From the NCBI GenBank assembly GCA_964627305.1, contig CAZVHP010000010.1:30464-94463 (forward strand): a DNA stretch of 64,000 nucleotides, given 5' to 3'. Under the pieces are notes generated by a model that had not been told where the DNA came from, did no database searches, and worked only from the letters and a program-made list of their open reading frames with translations. Position numbers and translations under genes: made by a program. The stretch comes from WJKG01 sp964627305. Its GTDB lineage: Bacteria > Zixibacteria > MSB-5A5 > GN15 > FEB-12. This document shows positions 37,170 through 46,301 of the stretch, piece by piece; the stretch's first letter is position 1, and every line of letters starts with the position of its first letter.

Positions 37170-39245
37170 ATGATCACCTGGAATATAAGAAACCAGATCC
37201 TTGGCGCAGGAATCACGAGTCTGCTGGTGATAGTGGGGGTGATCGTATACTTCTATAGTTTCACAAAAGGGGAGTTCACCAACAGCAGCGAGAATCTGAT
37301 TGCGCTAACCAACCAGCAATATGCTGACGAACTGAGCCGGGTGTTCGCCAACCAGCAGTCAACGTTTGCCGACTGGTCGAGGGAGGATGTGTTCGGGCTT
37401 GCCATCGAGTTCAATACCACCACTGAATTGGGCGAGCAATTCGCCCAGTGGACAGCCGGACACGAGCTGTTCTGCCTGTTGACACTGGTCGACAACACTG
37501 GCAATGTGGTTGAGGCCCATGCCACCGGGAGTCGCGGATCGTCTGCGAGCCTCGTCGGTAACCGCCTCGCCGATTTTGATCGCCTCGGGCAGTCGCAAAG
37601 CCCCTCAGTTACCTATCTTCGCTCCGACGTACTCAGTCAACTCGGCATGCCACACAACCAGACCTGGGCATTCTGCTACCCATCACGCAACTCAAGTGGG
37701 CAGGTCAACGGTGCCTTCGTGGCTTACAGCAACTGGGAGCCGGTTTCCTCCGTTCTGACAAGCGCCACAGAGGCCGCCAAACGGCACGGCTACGAGAACA
37801 CGACAGCCGTGTTTGCCTCCGACGATGCCTCTACGAGGACGATTGTGACTGATCGAGCCACAAGTCTGGACAACGCTGATTTCTCACGCCTGTCGGTTCG
37901 CGCTGGTGGTGGTGTGGCGTTGCTGGATCTGACTCTTGGTTCGTGCTTTGTCGGGAGCAGTCCTGTCAGCGTCCCCTCCTTCGATGACAGCAGGCGCTCT
38001 GCCTCTGGGTTTGGACTGTTTCTGATTGTACCCGAAGACGCCGTCATGGCAGGTCTGAACCGCCAGCTTGTCTGGATTCTCGTGATCGGGCTTCTCGGTA
38101 CGCTCGTGGTTCTCGCCATCAGTTACTGGGTGGCCCAGCGGATTTCCCGCCGGATCAACCGCGTCGGACAACTGGCTGAGGCGATGGCCGCAGGTGACAT
38201 TGACCATACAGTCGATGTATCAGGCAATGACGAGGTGGGTAAACTGGCCGGCAATTTCACGCAACTGAGTGACTACTTGCGGGAGTTGGCCGTTAATGCC
38301 AAGCGGATTGCCGAGCGCGATCTGACGATCGCCATCGAACCCCGATCGGACAAGGATGTGCTTGGCCACTCGTTCGCCACGATGGCGTCGAATCTGCGCA
38401 CTATCGTCAATCAACTGGCCGACAGCGCCTCGAAGCTGGTCGAGGCAGCAGCGCTGATCAGTACCTCGTCTGAGGATATCTCAAAGGGTGTGGCGGATCA
38501 GTCGACTCAGGTAACCCAGGTCTCCTCGGCCATTGAGCAGATGACGGTGACAATACACGAGTCGGCGCGCAACGCCAACGATGCCAGCGATGCCTCCAAA
38601 ACAGCATCAGAGACAGCAACGGCCGGCGGCAATATTGTCACCGACACTATCTCCGGCATGCAGCGCATCGCCGACGTTGTCCGGCAATCATCCAGGTCCA
38701 TAGCGGACCTGGCCCGCTCAGCCGACCAGATCGGCGAGATCAGCAGCGTGATTGATGATATTGCCGATCAGACCAACCTGCTGGCTTTGAATGCCGCGAT
38801 TGAGGCTGCTCGTGCCGGAGAACAGGGTCGCGGCTTTGCCGTTGTGGCCGATGAGGTACGCAAACTGGCTGAGCGTACCGGCCAGGCTACCGGCCAGATC
38901 AGTGCCATGATCAAGGAGATACAGCAGCAGACCGAGGGCGCCGTGCACTCGATGGAGGCCGGTGTACAGGAGGTCGACAAGGGCCGCGAGCTCGTGGATA
39001 AAGCAGGCAACAGCCTGTCCGAAATCGAGCAGAAGTCGCAGCACGTGCTTCAGATGATCCAGCAGATCGCCACCGCCTCAGAGGAGCAGTCGGCCGCCGC
39101 AAACGAGGTCTCCAACAGCATCGAGCAAATCTCGAAGGTGACCGAATCCACCGCCACGGGAGCGCGACAGTCAGCCGATGCCGCCGCGGAGCTCAATCAG
39201 CAGGCGGAAGAACTGAACACAATCGTAGCAGACTTCAAAAGGTAG
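37170..39245 (+). CDS. Methyl-accepting chemotaxis protein
   Basis: A chemoreceptor of about 690 residues. It has one transmembrane segment near the N-terminus (ILGAGITSLLVIVGVIVYFY), a periplasmic sensory region of about 270 residues, a second segment (LVWILVIGLLGTLVVLAISYWVA), a HAMP domain (RRINRVGQLAEAMAAGDIDHTVDVSGNDEVGKL) and the cytoplasmic signalling hairpin with the highly conserved tip DQTNLLALNAAIEAARAGEQGRGFAVVADEVRKLAERT. No C-terminal CheR/B-tethering pentapeptide is visible (ends in ADFKR). The ATG at 37170 gives the most typical N-terminus; the frame is open from 37134. It is adjacent to the binding protein, which could present ligand to it. Confidence 0.92.
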   Translation: MITWNIRNQILGAGITSLLVIVGVIVYFYSFTKGEFTNSSENLIALTNQQYADELSRVFANQQSTFADWSREDVFGLAIEFNTTTELGEQFAQWTAGHELFCLLTLVDNTGNVVEAHATGSRGSSASLVGNRLADFDRLGQSQSPSVTYLRSDVLSQLGMPHNQTWAFCYPSRNSSGQVNGAFVAYSNWEPVSSVLTSATEAAKRHGYENTTAVFASDDASTRTIVTDRATSLDNADFSRLSVRAGGGVALLDLTLGSCFVGSSPVSVPSFDDSRRSASGFGLFLIVPEDAVMAGLNRQLVWILVIGLLGTLVVLAISYWVAQRISRRINRVGQLAEAMAAGDIDHTVDVSGNDEVGKLAGNFTQLSDYLRELAVNAKRIAERDLTIAIEPRSDKDVLGHSFATMASNLRTIVNQLADSASKLVEAAALISTSSEDISKGVADQSTQVTQVSSAIEQMTVTIHESARNANDASDASKTASETATAGGNIVTDTISGMQRIADVVRQSSRSIADLARSADQIGEISSVIDDIADQTNLLALNAAIEAARAGEQGRGFAVVADEVRKLAERTGQATGQISAMIKEIQQQTEGAVHSMEAGVQEVDKGRELVDKAGNSLSEIEQKSQHVLQMIQQIATASEEQSAAANEVSNSIEQISKVTESTATGARQSADAAAELNQQAEELNTIVADFKR

Positions 39246-39319
39246 TCCTTCGCGGCAAGGTGCCGCACTCATACCGCACGGTGCCGGCGCATCGTGCGCA
39301 AGAGCCCCTGACCGATGTT

Positions 39320-39356
39320 GGGCAGCAGAACTGACATGCTTCAGCTTCTGCTGCCC
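39320..39356 (+). terminator. Hairpin after the chemoreceptor gene
   Basis: GGGCAGCAGAA (39320-39330) pairs perfectly with TTCTGCTGCCC (39346-39356), with a further short pairing inside the loop. It is about 75 bases after the stop and lacks a T tract. Confidence 0.55.
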
Positions 39357-39430
39357 ACATCTGTCTTTCTCACCCGAACGGTCTCTGTGAAAACTCCGAC
39401 CGCACGGCGAACGCCGCATTGAGCACTAAC

Positions 39431-39576
39431 AGGCTATTGAAAAACTGTTCTCGGCCCGTTCGTGAAAAATGACGACGTGCCGGGAAGCCCTCCAGCCGAC
39501 GATCTTGGCACGGACTACCTTGGGCCCCCCCGAAATATGTGATTGGCGGGCCGATTTGAGAGTCTTTCAACAGCCT
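39431..39576. repeat. MITE-like segment bounded by 16-bp inverted repeats
   Basis: AGGCTATTGAAAAACT at 39431-39446 and AGTCTTTCAACAGCCT at 39561-39576 are inverted repeats differing at two of 16 positions. They enclose about 114 bases with no coding capacity. The end sequence resembles those of many insertion-sequence-derived miniature elements. Other copies cannot be checked within this window. Confidence 0.5.
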
Positions 39577-39752
39577 CCTGAGCCTTACCGATCTAATGAC
39601 CTGAGCTTCGCGTTTTGAGTGCCGGTGGCTCAATCACCACCGACCAGGGACGATTCGATCCATTTTTTTATTTTGTCATACGCGCAGTGGCTGTTATCAT
39701 TCAGGTGGACCCCCACCAACGCCTCAACCATTTATTAATGTCAGGAGTCGCC

Positions 39753-40643
39753 ATGAGAAAGCTGCTTGCTCTTATGCTGGCCAGCGCGGCGCTGTTGCTC
39801 GTCTTCGGCTGTAGCCAGTCTCCGCCGACTGAGCCGACCGCCACTGTCGACCATTCCATTGCCTTGGTGCAACGCCCTGAGTTCATTGAGACCAGGCCAC
39901 CCGAGGTAGTTGAAAGCTTCACAATGTATGCCTCTCAGGTGCCGGCAGGTGTCTTGTACAAGAAGCCACCCCCGCCACCACCGGATGACACCACTACCGG
40001 TGACCCAAACCCGAATCCGCCCCATAAGTACGCCTACATCGTCGGCATCTCGGACTATGAGGGCACAGCAAATGACCTGCAGTATTGCGACGATGATGCC
40101 CTGGCGATGAAGTCATGGCTCCAGGGGGAGGGTTTTACGTGTCGCATGGATATCGATATGCAGGCCACAGCCGCGAACATCACTGCCGGACTGCAGTGGC
40201 TGATCGCCAATGCTGATCCCGGCGACGAGATTGCGTTCTGTTACTCAGGGCATGGCGGCCGCTCAACCGCAGGCTCGGCGATCATTTCCGCCGATCTGTA
40301 CTATGTGACGCACGGCTATGTGATGTCGTACTTCAATGCTGTCGACTGTACCAAGAAGCTGGCAACGCTCGATGCCTGCGTGATTGGCGATTTCCATCTT
40401 GACGTGGTAGACGGCACCTTTATGGCCACGGCCTCCAATCGCAGGAATTCCTACGATGCTCCCGATCTGGGACACGGTGCCTGGACGTACTACTGGCTCG
40501 ACGGTGTCGAGGATATGGGACTGGTCTATGCCGAGGATGCGGCCCCGTATGCCGAAAGTGGCATGGCCGCATGGGCCGCTCAGTATCGTCTGAAGGTCGA
40601 CCCGAAACACACAGACAAGTATACCGGCGAGATGGATATGTAG
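39753..40643 (+). CDS. Caspase-like (peptidase C14/metacaspase) lipoprotein
   Basis: A 296-residue protein with a lipoprotein signal (LMLASAALLLVFGCSQ, lipobox Cys about residue 20), a proline-rich linker (KKPPPPPPDDTTTG) and a C-terminal caspase-fold domain. The domain begins YAYIVGISDYEGTANDLQYCDDDALAMKSWLQGEGF, contains the catalytic histidine in FCYSGHGG and the probable nucleophile in TLDACVIGDF, where most relatives have a D-x-C-H-S-G-type motif. The start at 39753 has AGGAG upstream. It is expected to be anchored in the envelope and to cleave proteins after basic residues as metacaspases do, but the substrate is unknown. It is transcribed alone. Confidence 0.85.
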   Translation: MRKLLALMLASAALLLVFGCSQSPPTEPTATVDHSIALVQRPEFIETRPPEVVESFTMYASQVPAGVLYKKPPPPPPDDTTTGDPNPNPPHKYAYIVGISDYEGTANDLQYCDDDALAMKSWLQGEGFTCRMDIDMQATAANITAGLQWLIANADPGDEIAFCYSGHGGRSTAGSAIISADLYYVTHGYVMSYFNAVDCTKKLATLDACVIGDFHLDVVDGTFMATASNRRNSYDAPDLGHGAWTYYWLDGVEDMGLVYAEDAAPYAESGMAAWAAQYRLKVDPKHTDKYTGEMDM

Positions 40644-40677
40644 TTCAGTCGCCTTGGTGATTGTTCGTACGAGCAGG

Positions 40678-40705
40678 AACGGCCCGCTGGATTCAGCGGG
40701 CCGTT
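40678..40705. terminator. Bidirectional hairpin between convergent genes
   Basis: A 12-bp perfect stem (AACGGCCCGCTG / CAGCGGGCCGTT) with a 4-base loop lies between the caspase-like gene and the convergent KAS III-like gene. It may serve both directions. Confidence 0.65.
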
Positions 40706-40732
40706 GTGCTTGTGCTCTGTCGACAGGGTCGA

Positions 40733-41881
40733 TCAGGTTGAGCAGTAAAACTCCACATCGTGGTTGATCGTACCAAGAGCCATGCTCACTGTCAGACCGC
40801 CGCCGAATGCCGACCACAAGAAACGCCGCCCCTTTTGCATCTTGTCCGCGTTGAGCGCCAGGGCCAGCGGAATCGTAGCCGACGTAGTGTTGCCAAAATA
40901 CCCGCCGGCATCAAGAACCTCACCCCGAAAGCCCTTTTTCTGCCACTGACTGATGATCCCTTGATTCAAAACCAGATTGGCCTCATGCAGGCTCACCAGA
41001 TCGACGCTCTCCATCGCCCAGCCCGCCTTCGCCAAAGCAGCATCGGCTCCCGGCCCGCCAACCAGCGGAACAATCAGCTCCTTGACCATAGCGCCATCCA
41101 TCCTCAGCTTGGCCTGATAGGTCGTGATATCCTGAGCCGACTCGATCGGGTTTTTGGAACCTCCTTTGGGCGTGACGATAATACTCGCGTCGCGGCCGCT
41201 GGCCCAGCTCCAGAACTGATTCGGATGAAACCAGTCTTCCTCGGGCGGCACGGCTGTGACCCACGCGGCTGTGCCGGCATCGCCCAGCACCGTGGCAAAT
41301 GCCCGATCGCGCCAGTTGATCGTGTCACTCATCTTGTCAGCGCCGATCACCAAAAGACTTCTAACCGTACCCGAGGAAATCAGTAAGTAAGCCTGGTGCA
41401 GACACGCTACCCAGGTACTGCACGCCAGCGATGAATCGATACAGAAGAACTCCCGTGGGCGATCTCCGTCGAAAGGTTGTATGCCCAGGCGATCCTGAAG
41501 CAGCGCTGAGTCCGGGGGACTGTTAAGATAGGAAGGGGTAACAGTCCCAAACACAATCCCATCGAGATCGCCCGCCTTCAGATTCTGCGAGTTCATCAGC
41601 ATGAGGGCCGCCCGGGCGGCAAGGTCGATAGTGCCTTCGCCATCGGGCGCGAAACGCCGTTCCTTGAACCCGATAAACCGCTGTATCCAGCGATCACTGG
41701 TGGCATACAGCTTGCGCTCCCGGCTGTCAAGCTCACCTGTACCGTTTTCGCGACGTTCCGCATTAACGCGGATTCGTTCGAGCCGAAGGCGGGCGGCTAT
41801 TCGCTTGTTGGATATCCGGTACGAAGGGGCATAGGCGGCGACGGCCGCAACACGCATTCCAAAAGGGGGACGAAGATTCAT
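40733..41881 (-). CDS. 3-oxoacyl-ACP synthase III (FabH)-like thiolase-fold enzyme
   Basis: A 382-residue condensing-enzyme-like protein. The probable catalytic cysteine is in IDSSLACSTWVACL, the histidine in LHEANLVLNQGI and the asparagine in YFGNTTSATIPLAL, matching the Cys-His-Asn triad of KAS III. It is longer than housekeeping FabH because of an insert near the N-terminus (about residues 28-60, rich in Arg and Glu). It could make branched or unusual acyl primers or act in a secondary pathway. No acyl carrier protein or other fatty-acid genes are adjacent, so the role is unassigned. Confidence 0.78.
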   Translation of the reverse strand: MNLRPPFGMRVAAVAAYAPSYRISNKRIAARLRLERIRVNAERRENGTGELDSRERKLYATSDRWIQRFIGFKERRFAPDGEGTIDLAARAALMLMNSQNLKAGDLDGIVFGTVTPSYLNSPPDSALLQDRLGIQPFDGDRPREFFCIDSSLACSTWVACLHQAYLLISSGTVRSLLVIGADKMSDTINWRDRAFATVLGDAGTAAWVTAVPPEEDWFHPNQFWSWASGRDASIIVTPKGGSKNPIESAQDITTYQAKLRMDGAMVKELIVPLVGGPGADAALAKAGWAMESVDLVSLHEANLVLNQGIISQWQKKGFRGEVLDAGGYFGNTTSATIPLALALNADKMQKGRRFLWSAFGGGLTVSMALGTINHDVEFYCST

Positions 41882-42172
41882 AGATTGATACAGTCTTCCT
41901 TCAAGGCAGCTAAGGTCAACGGGGCAGAGACGTCCGATTTACTGACGTTCTATGGCTTCCACATGGCGGTTGTTACTTCCACTGGGGTCCAATATACCAA
42001 AATTCCCGCCGGTGCGCATCTGTCGAAGTGACAATTCTCATGCGCTGCCGGACTCAGCTTCGCGATCGGCTCTGAATGAACCCCGCCTCGCGAACGGTTC
42101 TCAATATGGTACGAAGGAACTCAGAATGCAATGGAGAATTGCTCAAGGCAGTAATGAGGTATCAGCGCGCCT

Positions 42173-43543
42173 TCACGAGCGCCGAGCCGTCAGTGCAAAC
42201 AGCACCAGCGACACCATCAGCCCCGGAAATATCGGCTCGATACCCCACCAGTATGTTCCGTCCGCTGTCACATACTGCGAAAGATACCACATCAGCGACA
42301 GCCCTCCGCACAGCACTATCGACAGCAGCGCCACACCGGCGGGCAGCCGCCGCCGGCCCACAAATCCGAAAAATACGGGTACCAGCAATGCCGGTGTGCC
42401 GATTGACCCGAAAGCATGCCAGATATCCACCGCCGAGCGGAAAAATATGGCCAACACGACCGCCAGCATGACCGAAATGACCAGCCCAAACCGCGTGTAG
42501 ACCGTTACCTCCCGTTCGCTTACTCCGAATCCCCGCTGCATGATGTCATTGCCAAAGGTGCTCGCCGCCAGAAATGAGTACGAATCAACCGTCGACATGA
42601 CCGTCGCCAGCAACGCCAGCGCGAACAGCCCCAGCAACCCCGGCGGAAGCACCGCCACCGCCAATGCCGGATATGATGCCACCGGGTCGGCCAGTTCCGG
42701 AAGTAGCGCCCGGGCATACAGACCGCACACAGTAGTCAGGAAATCGAACACGAACCAGAAAACGATCGAGACCAGTATCCCCGTGCGGGCCACTTTCGCC
42801 GATCGCGCCGCATAGCAACGTTGGTAAAACGCCGGCTCAACCAAAGTCGCCAGCGCGATAATATACCACAACGCGATATACCACCCGGAATTGCCACCGT
42901 GCCAGGTCAAGTGCTCTGTCGGAAGGTTCTCGACAAGGAAGCCCGGACCGCCATACTCGGTCACAACCATCACCAGGAGCACCCCGAACCCGACAAACAT
43001 CAACACAAACTGGAACAGATCGGTTCGCACAACCGATCGAAAACCTCCCAGATACACGTAGATCACAGAGAACAGTGTTCCCAGCAGCACCCCCTGCCAG
43101 AAGGGCCATCCGAACAGGAACTGACACAACACGCCCAGAATCAGCACGTATGCTGCCGGAACGGTCATCAGATAGACCACCACTGCCCCCGCAAGGGCCG
43201 TCCGATTGTCATACGCCTGCGCCAACCGGTCCGGAATTGTCAGAAGTTCGCTTTGGCGCGCCTTCCTCGCAAGGAACACCGCGAACAGCAACGCCGCCAG
43301 ATAGTACGGCACTCCGAACACCAGCCAGTTGGATATCCCGTAACGGAAGCTGAATTCACCCACACCCAGAATCCCCCCATACCACGTCGACACCAACGAG
43401 GCCACGAACGCCGGCAAGGTGAGCGTACGACCGCCCAGAATCATGTCACTGGCACTGCTGCTGTTGCTCAGGCGACGAGTCAGCCCCAACAACAGCAACA
43501 GCACCAGGTAGACGCCAACTATCAGGTAGTCAACGACGTGCAC
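42173..43543 (-). CDS. Sodium:solute symporter family protein, probable thiamine or precursor transporter
   Basis: A 456-residue inner-membrane protein with about 12-13 hydrophobic helices of the SSS family (VVDYLIVGVYLVLLLLLGL at the start, STWYGGILGVGEFSFRYGISNW, the sodium-site-like region VMSTVDSYSFLAASTFGNDI). It follows the TonB receptor gene by 30 bases. The upstream TPP riboswitch therefore probably controls both, which suggests transport of thiamine or a pyrimidine precursor. SSS proteins under TPP riboswitches have been called ThiV in other bacteria; the match here is by context. The GTG start at 43543 has only a weak ribosome site. Confidence 0.82.
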   Translation of the reverse strand: MHVVDYLIVGVYLVLLLLLGLTRRLSNSSSASDMILGGRTLTLPAFVASLVSTWYGGILGVGEFSFRYGISNWLVFGVPYYLAALLFAVFLARKARQSELLTIPDRLAQAYDNRTALAGAVVVYLMTVPAAYVLILGVLCQFLFGWPFWQGVLLGTLFSVIYVYLGGFRSVVRTDLFQFVLMFVGFGVLLVMVVTEYGGPGFLVENLPTEHLTWHGGNSGWYIALWYIIALATLVEPAFYQRCYAARSAKVARTGILVSIVFWFVFDFLTTVCGLYARALLPELADPVASYPALAVAVLPPGLLGLFALALLATVMSTVDSYSFLAASTFGNDIMQRGFGVSEREVTVYTRFGLVISVMLAVVLAIFFRSAVDIWHAFGSIGTPALLVPVFFGFVGRRRLPAGVALLSIVLCGGLSLMWYLSQYVTADGTYWWGIEPIFPGLMVSLVLFALTARRS

Positions 43544-43573
43544 CCAGATTCGCTTTCTGCTTCACTTCGCCGG

Positions 43574-46066
43574 TCAGAACAGGGTCAGCCGAACCTCGGT
43601 CCAGAACGAACGCTCCGCCGCCACATAGTACTCCGCCTCACCCGTGATCAATGGCGGACCGTTCTCCCGGGCATAGGCAACATTCCACCCATAACCGGAG
43701 GTTTCATACTTCCTGTCAAACAGGTTGTCTACAGTGGCAGCGATGCTCAAATCGCCCAGTCCGGCAAACCCCTGCAGCGTGTAGCCCGCCGACACCGATA
43801 CCACTGCATACTGGTCGATGGCCAGCGAGTCCAGATTCAACAACTCCATGTACTGCTTCCCGACTCCCTGCACCCGCAGCGTTCCGCGCCATCCCCGCCA
43901 CCGGTAATCCGCTACCAGGTTGGCCAGATAGTCGGGGAAGGCCGGCCCTGTCTTGTCCTCCATACGGATTACCTGCTGATCGACCACACTCCAGGCTTCA
44001 TCGTACACATCCAGCGTGTCGATGAAGTCCTTGATCCGGTAGCGATTGAGCGCCAAATTGCCGCTGAGAGTCAGACCGCTGGTCACATTAGCTTTGCCCG
44101 ACAACTCCAGCCCGATCCGGTATGACCCCTCCGCGTTGACAGTAGCCGGTATCCCGGTGGAGGGGTTCACCCCTCCGAGAGGAATGATTTCATCGGTGAA
44201 ATCCATCCAGTAGGCATTCACGGAAAGCGTGTAGCGCGGTGTCTGATAACTCGCGCCCAACTCAAGGTTGTAGACCCGCTCGGCCCGAAACGTGGGATCG
44301 CCGAACACCCACCGAGTCGAGTCCAGGGACACCGACTCAATCTCCAGCGAAGGTACCCCGCCCGGTGTCGTGGGATCGTAAATCGACAGGTCGGTCGGCG
44401 GCCGCGAAGCAACCGCGAAGTTGGCATACACGTTCGCCCGTGCCCTTCCCGGTTCGTCCTTGAGCAGGTAGTTCACACCCAACCGCGGCGACAGGAAATT
44501 CCAGCTAACCCGGTAGTCATAGCCCACAAATGCTCCCAATGGCACCTGGTCGAAGTCGTACGTCTGGTGCTTGAACTGCAGGGTCGCCTGGATATTCAGC
44601 CTGTCAGCCAGACGATAGTGCTCCTGCGTATACACACTGGCAACCCGTTTCTTGCCGAAGTATTTGTAGTACGTGTGTCCCGGCCTCAATGCGGCATCGA
44701 CCCCTTCCGCCCACACCACCTGACCGTCGTGATCGGACTCAAAAAAGTAAAACGAACCACCCACACTATGCCTCCCGCGATCATGCTCCACATCCAGCCG
44801 CGGGTTCCATCCTGCCTGGTACTTGTCGACCGACTGCCGACGCACAATCCGACCATTTGCAGCCCCACCGGTCAGCGAGGTGTCGATGTTGTAGTCCGCG
44901 TACGCGGCCCCCTCGACATTCTGCTCGAACCAGCCCTGACCCTTGATGAGGAACAACGTGTTGGCCAGCGTACTGCGCTCACTCAATCGATATCGATTGT
45001 GCAGGTGGTAATGGGGCTGATTGAAATTGTCTGTCTCGTCCTCATAGGTCTGAGGGTTGAACCGACGATCCTCCGCCAGTATGCTGCGCGGCACACCCAG
45101 ATAGCTCAGGTGCAGACGCGCCGGCCCTCCGAACAGGTGCAGCTCGGTCGTCATGTTCGGATCGAGCCGCGCGAGTGACAGGTAGTACGCCCAGGCCTCG
45201 GTCCAGCTTCCCTTGCGGTATCCGTCGCTGGCCGTCTTGGAGAACCTCCCGGAAAACGCCCAGCGACCATCGATCAGCCCCGACGCATACTCCACTGTCT
45301 GGCGCAGCGTCCGACCGACCGACCGACCGTCGTGGAAGTACTCGCCATAGCCGCTGGACAATTCCGCCTGACGGCCCAGCTCCAGCGTGTTGGTCACGAC
45401 ATTGATAGCCCCCCCGAACGAGGCGTGGCCATACAGCGTGTTCCCCACCCCTCGCTGCACCTGGACATCGGTGACGCTCGAGGTGAAATCCGGCAGGTCG
45501 ACCCAGTAGGTGTACTGGTCCTCCGGGTCATTCAGCGGCACGCCATTGATGTAACTGGCGATCCGCTTGTCGTCGAACCCGCGAATCTTCATGTACGTAT
45601 ACCCCAGGTTGCCCCCGCCATCACTGAAAGCGTGAAGATTCGGAGTCGTGTTCAACAGCAGCGGCAGATCTCCGACCGTGTAGTCACGCTGAATCTCAGC
45701 CCTGCTGACATTCTCGAACGACATTGCCGACATCCCGCGCTCGGCTCGATGGGCCTGGACAACAATCGGCTCCCCCTCATAGTACATGCGCGCCAGCCGT
45801 ACCGTGTCCGGCACCTGCCCGATCACAAACTGCCGCGAATGGTAACCGACTGAACTGAAAGTCACGCGGGTCACCCCCTCAGGATATGCCAGTGTGAACC
45901 GACCGGCCGTATCCGATATAGCGCCCACCGATGGTTCATTGGTGACCAGCGATACCCCCGCCAGGGGCTCACCGTCGTTGCTCACGACCACCCCCGTAGC
46001 CATCGCCGCCAGGCAGCCGGGAGCTGAAAGACTAAACAGAAGTAAGATGGTGAAAACGTGTTTCAT
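43574..46066 (-). CDS. TonB-dependent outer-membrane receptor under a TPP riboswitch
   Basis: An 830-residue receptor: signal peptide (FTILLLFSLSAPGCLAA), an N-terminal carboxypeptidase-regulatory-like beta domain (TGVVVSNDGEPLAGVSLVTNEPSVGAISDTAGRFTL), a plug domain (DLPLLLNTTPNLHAFSDGGGNLGYTYMKIRGFDDKRIASYINGVPLNDPEDQ) and a 22-strand-type barrel ending in a terminal Phe (EVRLTLF). The riboswitch and promoter upstream indicate that it takes up thiamine or a thiamine precursor. The symporter gene 30 bases downstream would complete passage across the inner membrane. Confidence 0.92.
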   Translation of the reverse strand: MKHVFTILLLFSLSAPGCLAAMATGVVVSNDGEPLAGVSLVTNEPSVGAISDTAGRFTLAYPEGVTRVTFSSVGYHSRQFVIGQVPDTVRLARMYYEGEPIVVQAHRAERGMSAMSFENVSRAEIQRDYTVGDLPLLLNTTPNLHAFSDGGGNLGYTYMKIRGFDDKRIASYINGVPLNDPEDQYTYWVDLPDFTSSVTDVQVQRGVGNTLYGHASFGGAINVVTNTLELGRQAELSSGYGEYFHDGRSVGRTLRQTVEYASGLIDGRWAFSGRFSKTASDGYRKGSWTEAWAYYLSLARLDPNMTTELHLFGGPARLHLSYLGVPRSILAEDRRFNPQTYEDETDNFNQPHYHLHNRYRLSERSTLANTLFLIKGQGWFEQNVEGAAYADYNIDTSLTGGAANGRIVRRQSVDKYQAGWNPRLDVEHDRGRHSVGGSFYFFESDHDGQVVWAEGVDAALRPGHTYYKYFGKKRVASVYTQEHYRLADRLNIQATLQFKHQTYDFDQVPLGAFVGYDYRVSWNFLSPRLGVNYLLKDEPGRARANVYANFAVASRPPTDLSIYDPTTPGGVPSLEIESVSLDSTRWVFGDPTFRAERVYNLELGASYQTPRYTLSVNAYWMDFTDEIIPLGGVNPSTGIPATVNAEGSYRIGLELSGKANVTSGLTLSGNLALNRYRIKDFIDTLDVYDEAWSVVDQQVIRMEDKTGPAFPDYLANLVADYRWRGWRGTLRVQGVGKQYMELLNLDSLAIDQYAVVSVSAGYTLQGFAGLGDLSIAATVDNLFDRKYETSGYGWNVAYARENGPPLITGEAEYYVAAERSFWTEVRLTLF

Positions 46067-46161
46067 GACAGTAACCTCGCATTAAACATGAACCGTTTAC
46101 GCAAGATTCCGTCCTGAACGATAGGAATGCCCAAAAACGGGCTGGGAAATGCGAACTGGCA

Positions 46162-46245
46162 TCTCCGTTTCCCTACGCCGGCATTACCCGGATCAGGTAG
46201 GGGGGTATGATCTCAGGCGGTTGGTTACGCCACCCCCAACGGAAT
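46162..46245 (-). promoter_or_regulatory. TPP (THI-box) riboswitch
   Basis: On the minus strand the conserved core is clear: GGGGGTGGCG, CTGAGA, ACCCCCC, ACCTGATCCGGGTAATGCC and GGCGTAGGGA in the right order. The outer stem is formed by TCCGTT (46238-46243) and AACGGA (46164-46169). It lies about 100 bases upstream of the TonB receptor start. Binding of thiamine pyrophosphate is expected to lower expression of the uptake genes. A small GCCC/GGGC hairpin between the aptamer and the start may be part of the expression platform. Confidence 0.93.
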
Positions 46246-46272
46246 TGCTCCTTGTATGTTTCTTCGATGTCG

Positions 46273-46301
46273 ATTATAGCCCAGACCTGGCCATTGGTCA
46301 A
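46273..46301 (-). promoter_or_regulatory. Near-consensus sigma-70 promoter of the thiamine-uptake operon
   Basis: On the minus strand TTGACC (46296-46301) and TATAAT (46273-46278) are separated by exactly 17 bases. Transcription would start near 46266, about 20 bases before the riboswitch aptamer. Confidence 0.8.

Noticed and set aside
42821..44125. 434-codon plus-strand frame across the symporter and TonB receptor genes
   Set aside because: It spans two clear minus-strand genes and encodes a Gln/Arg/His/Pro-rich product without domains.
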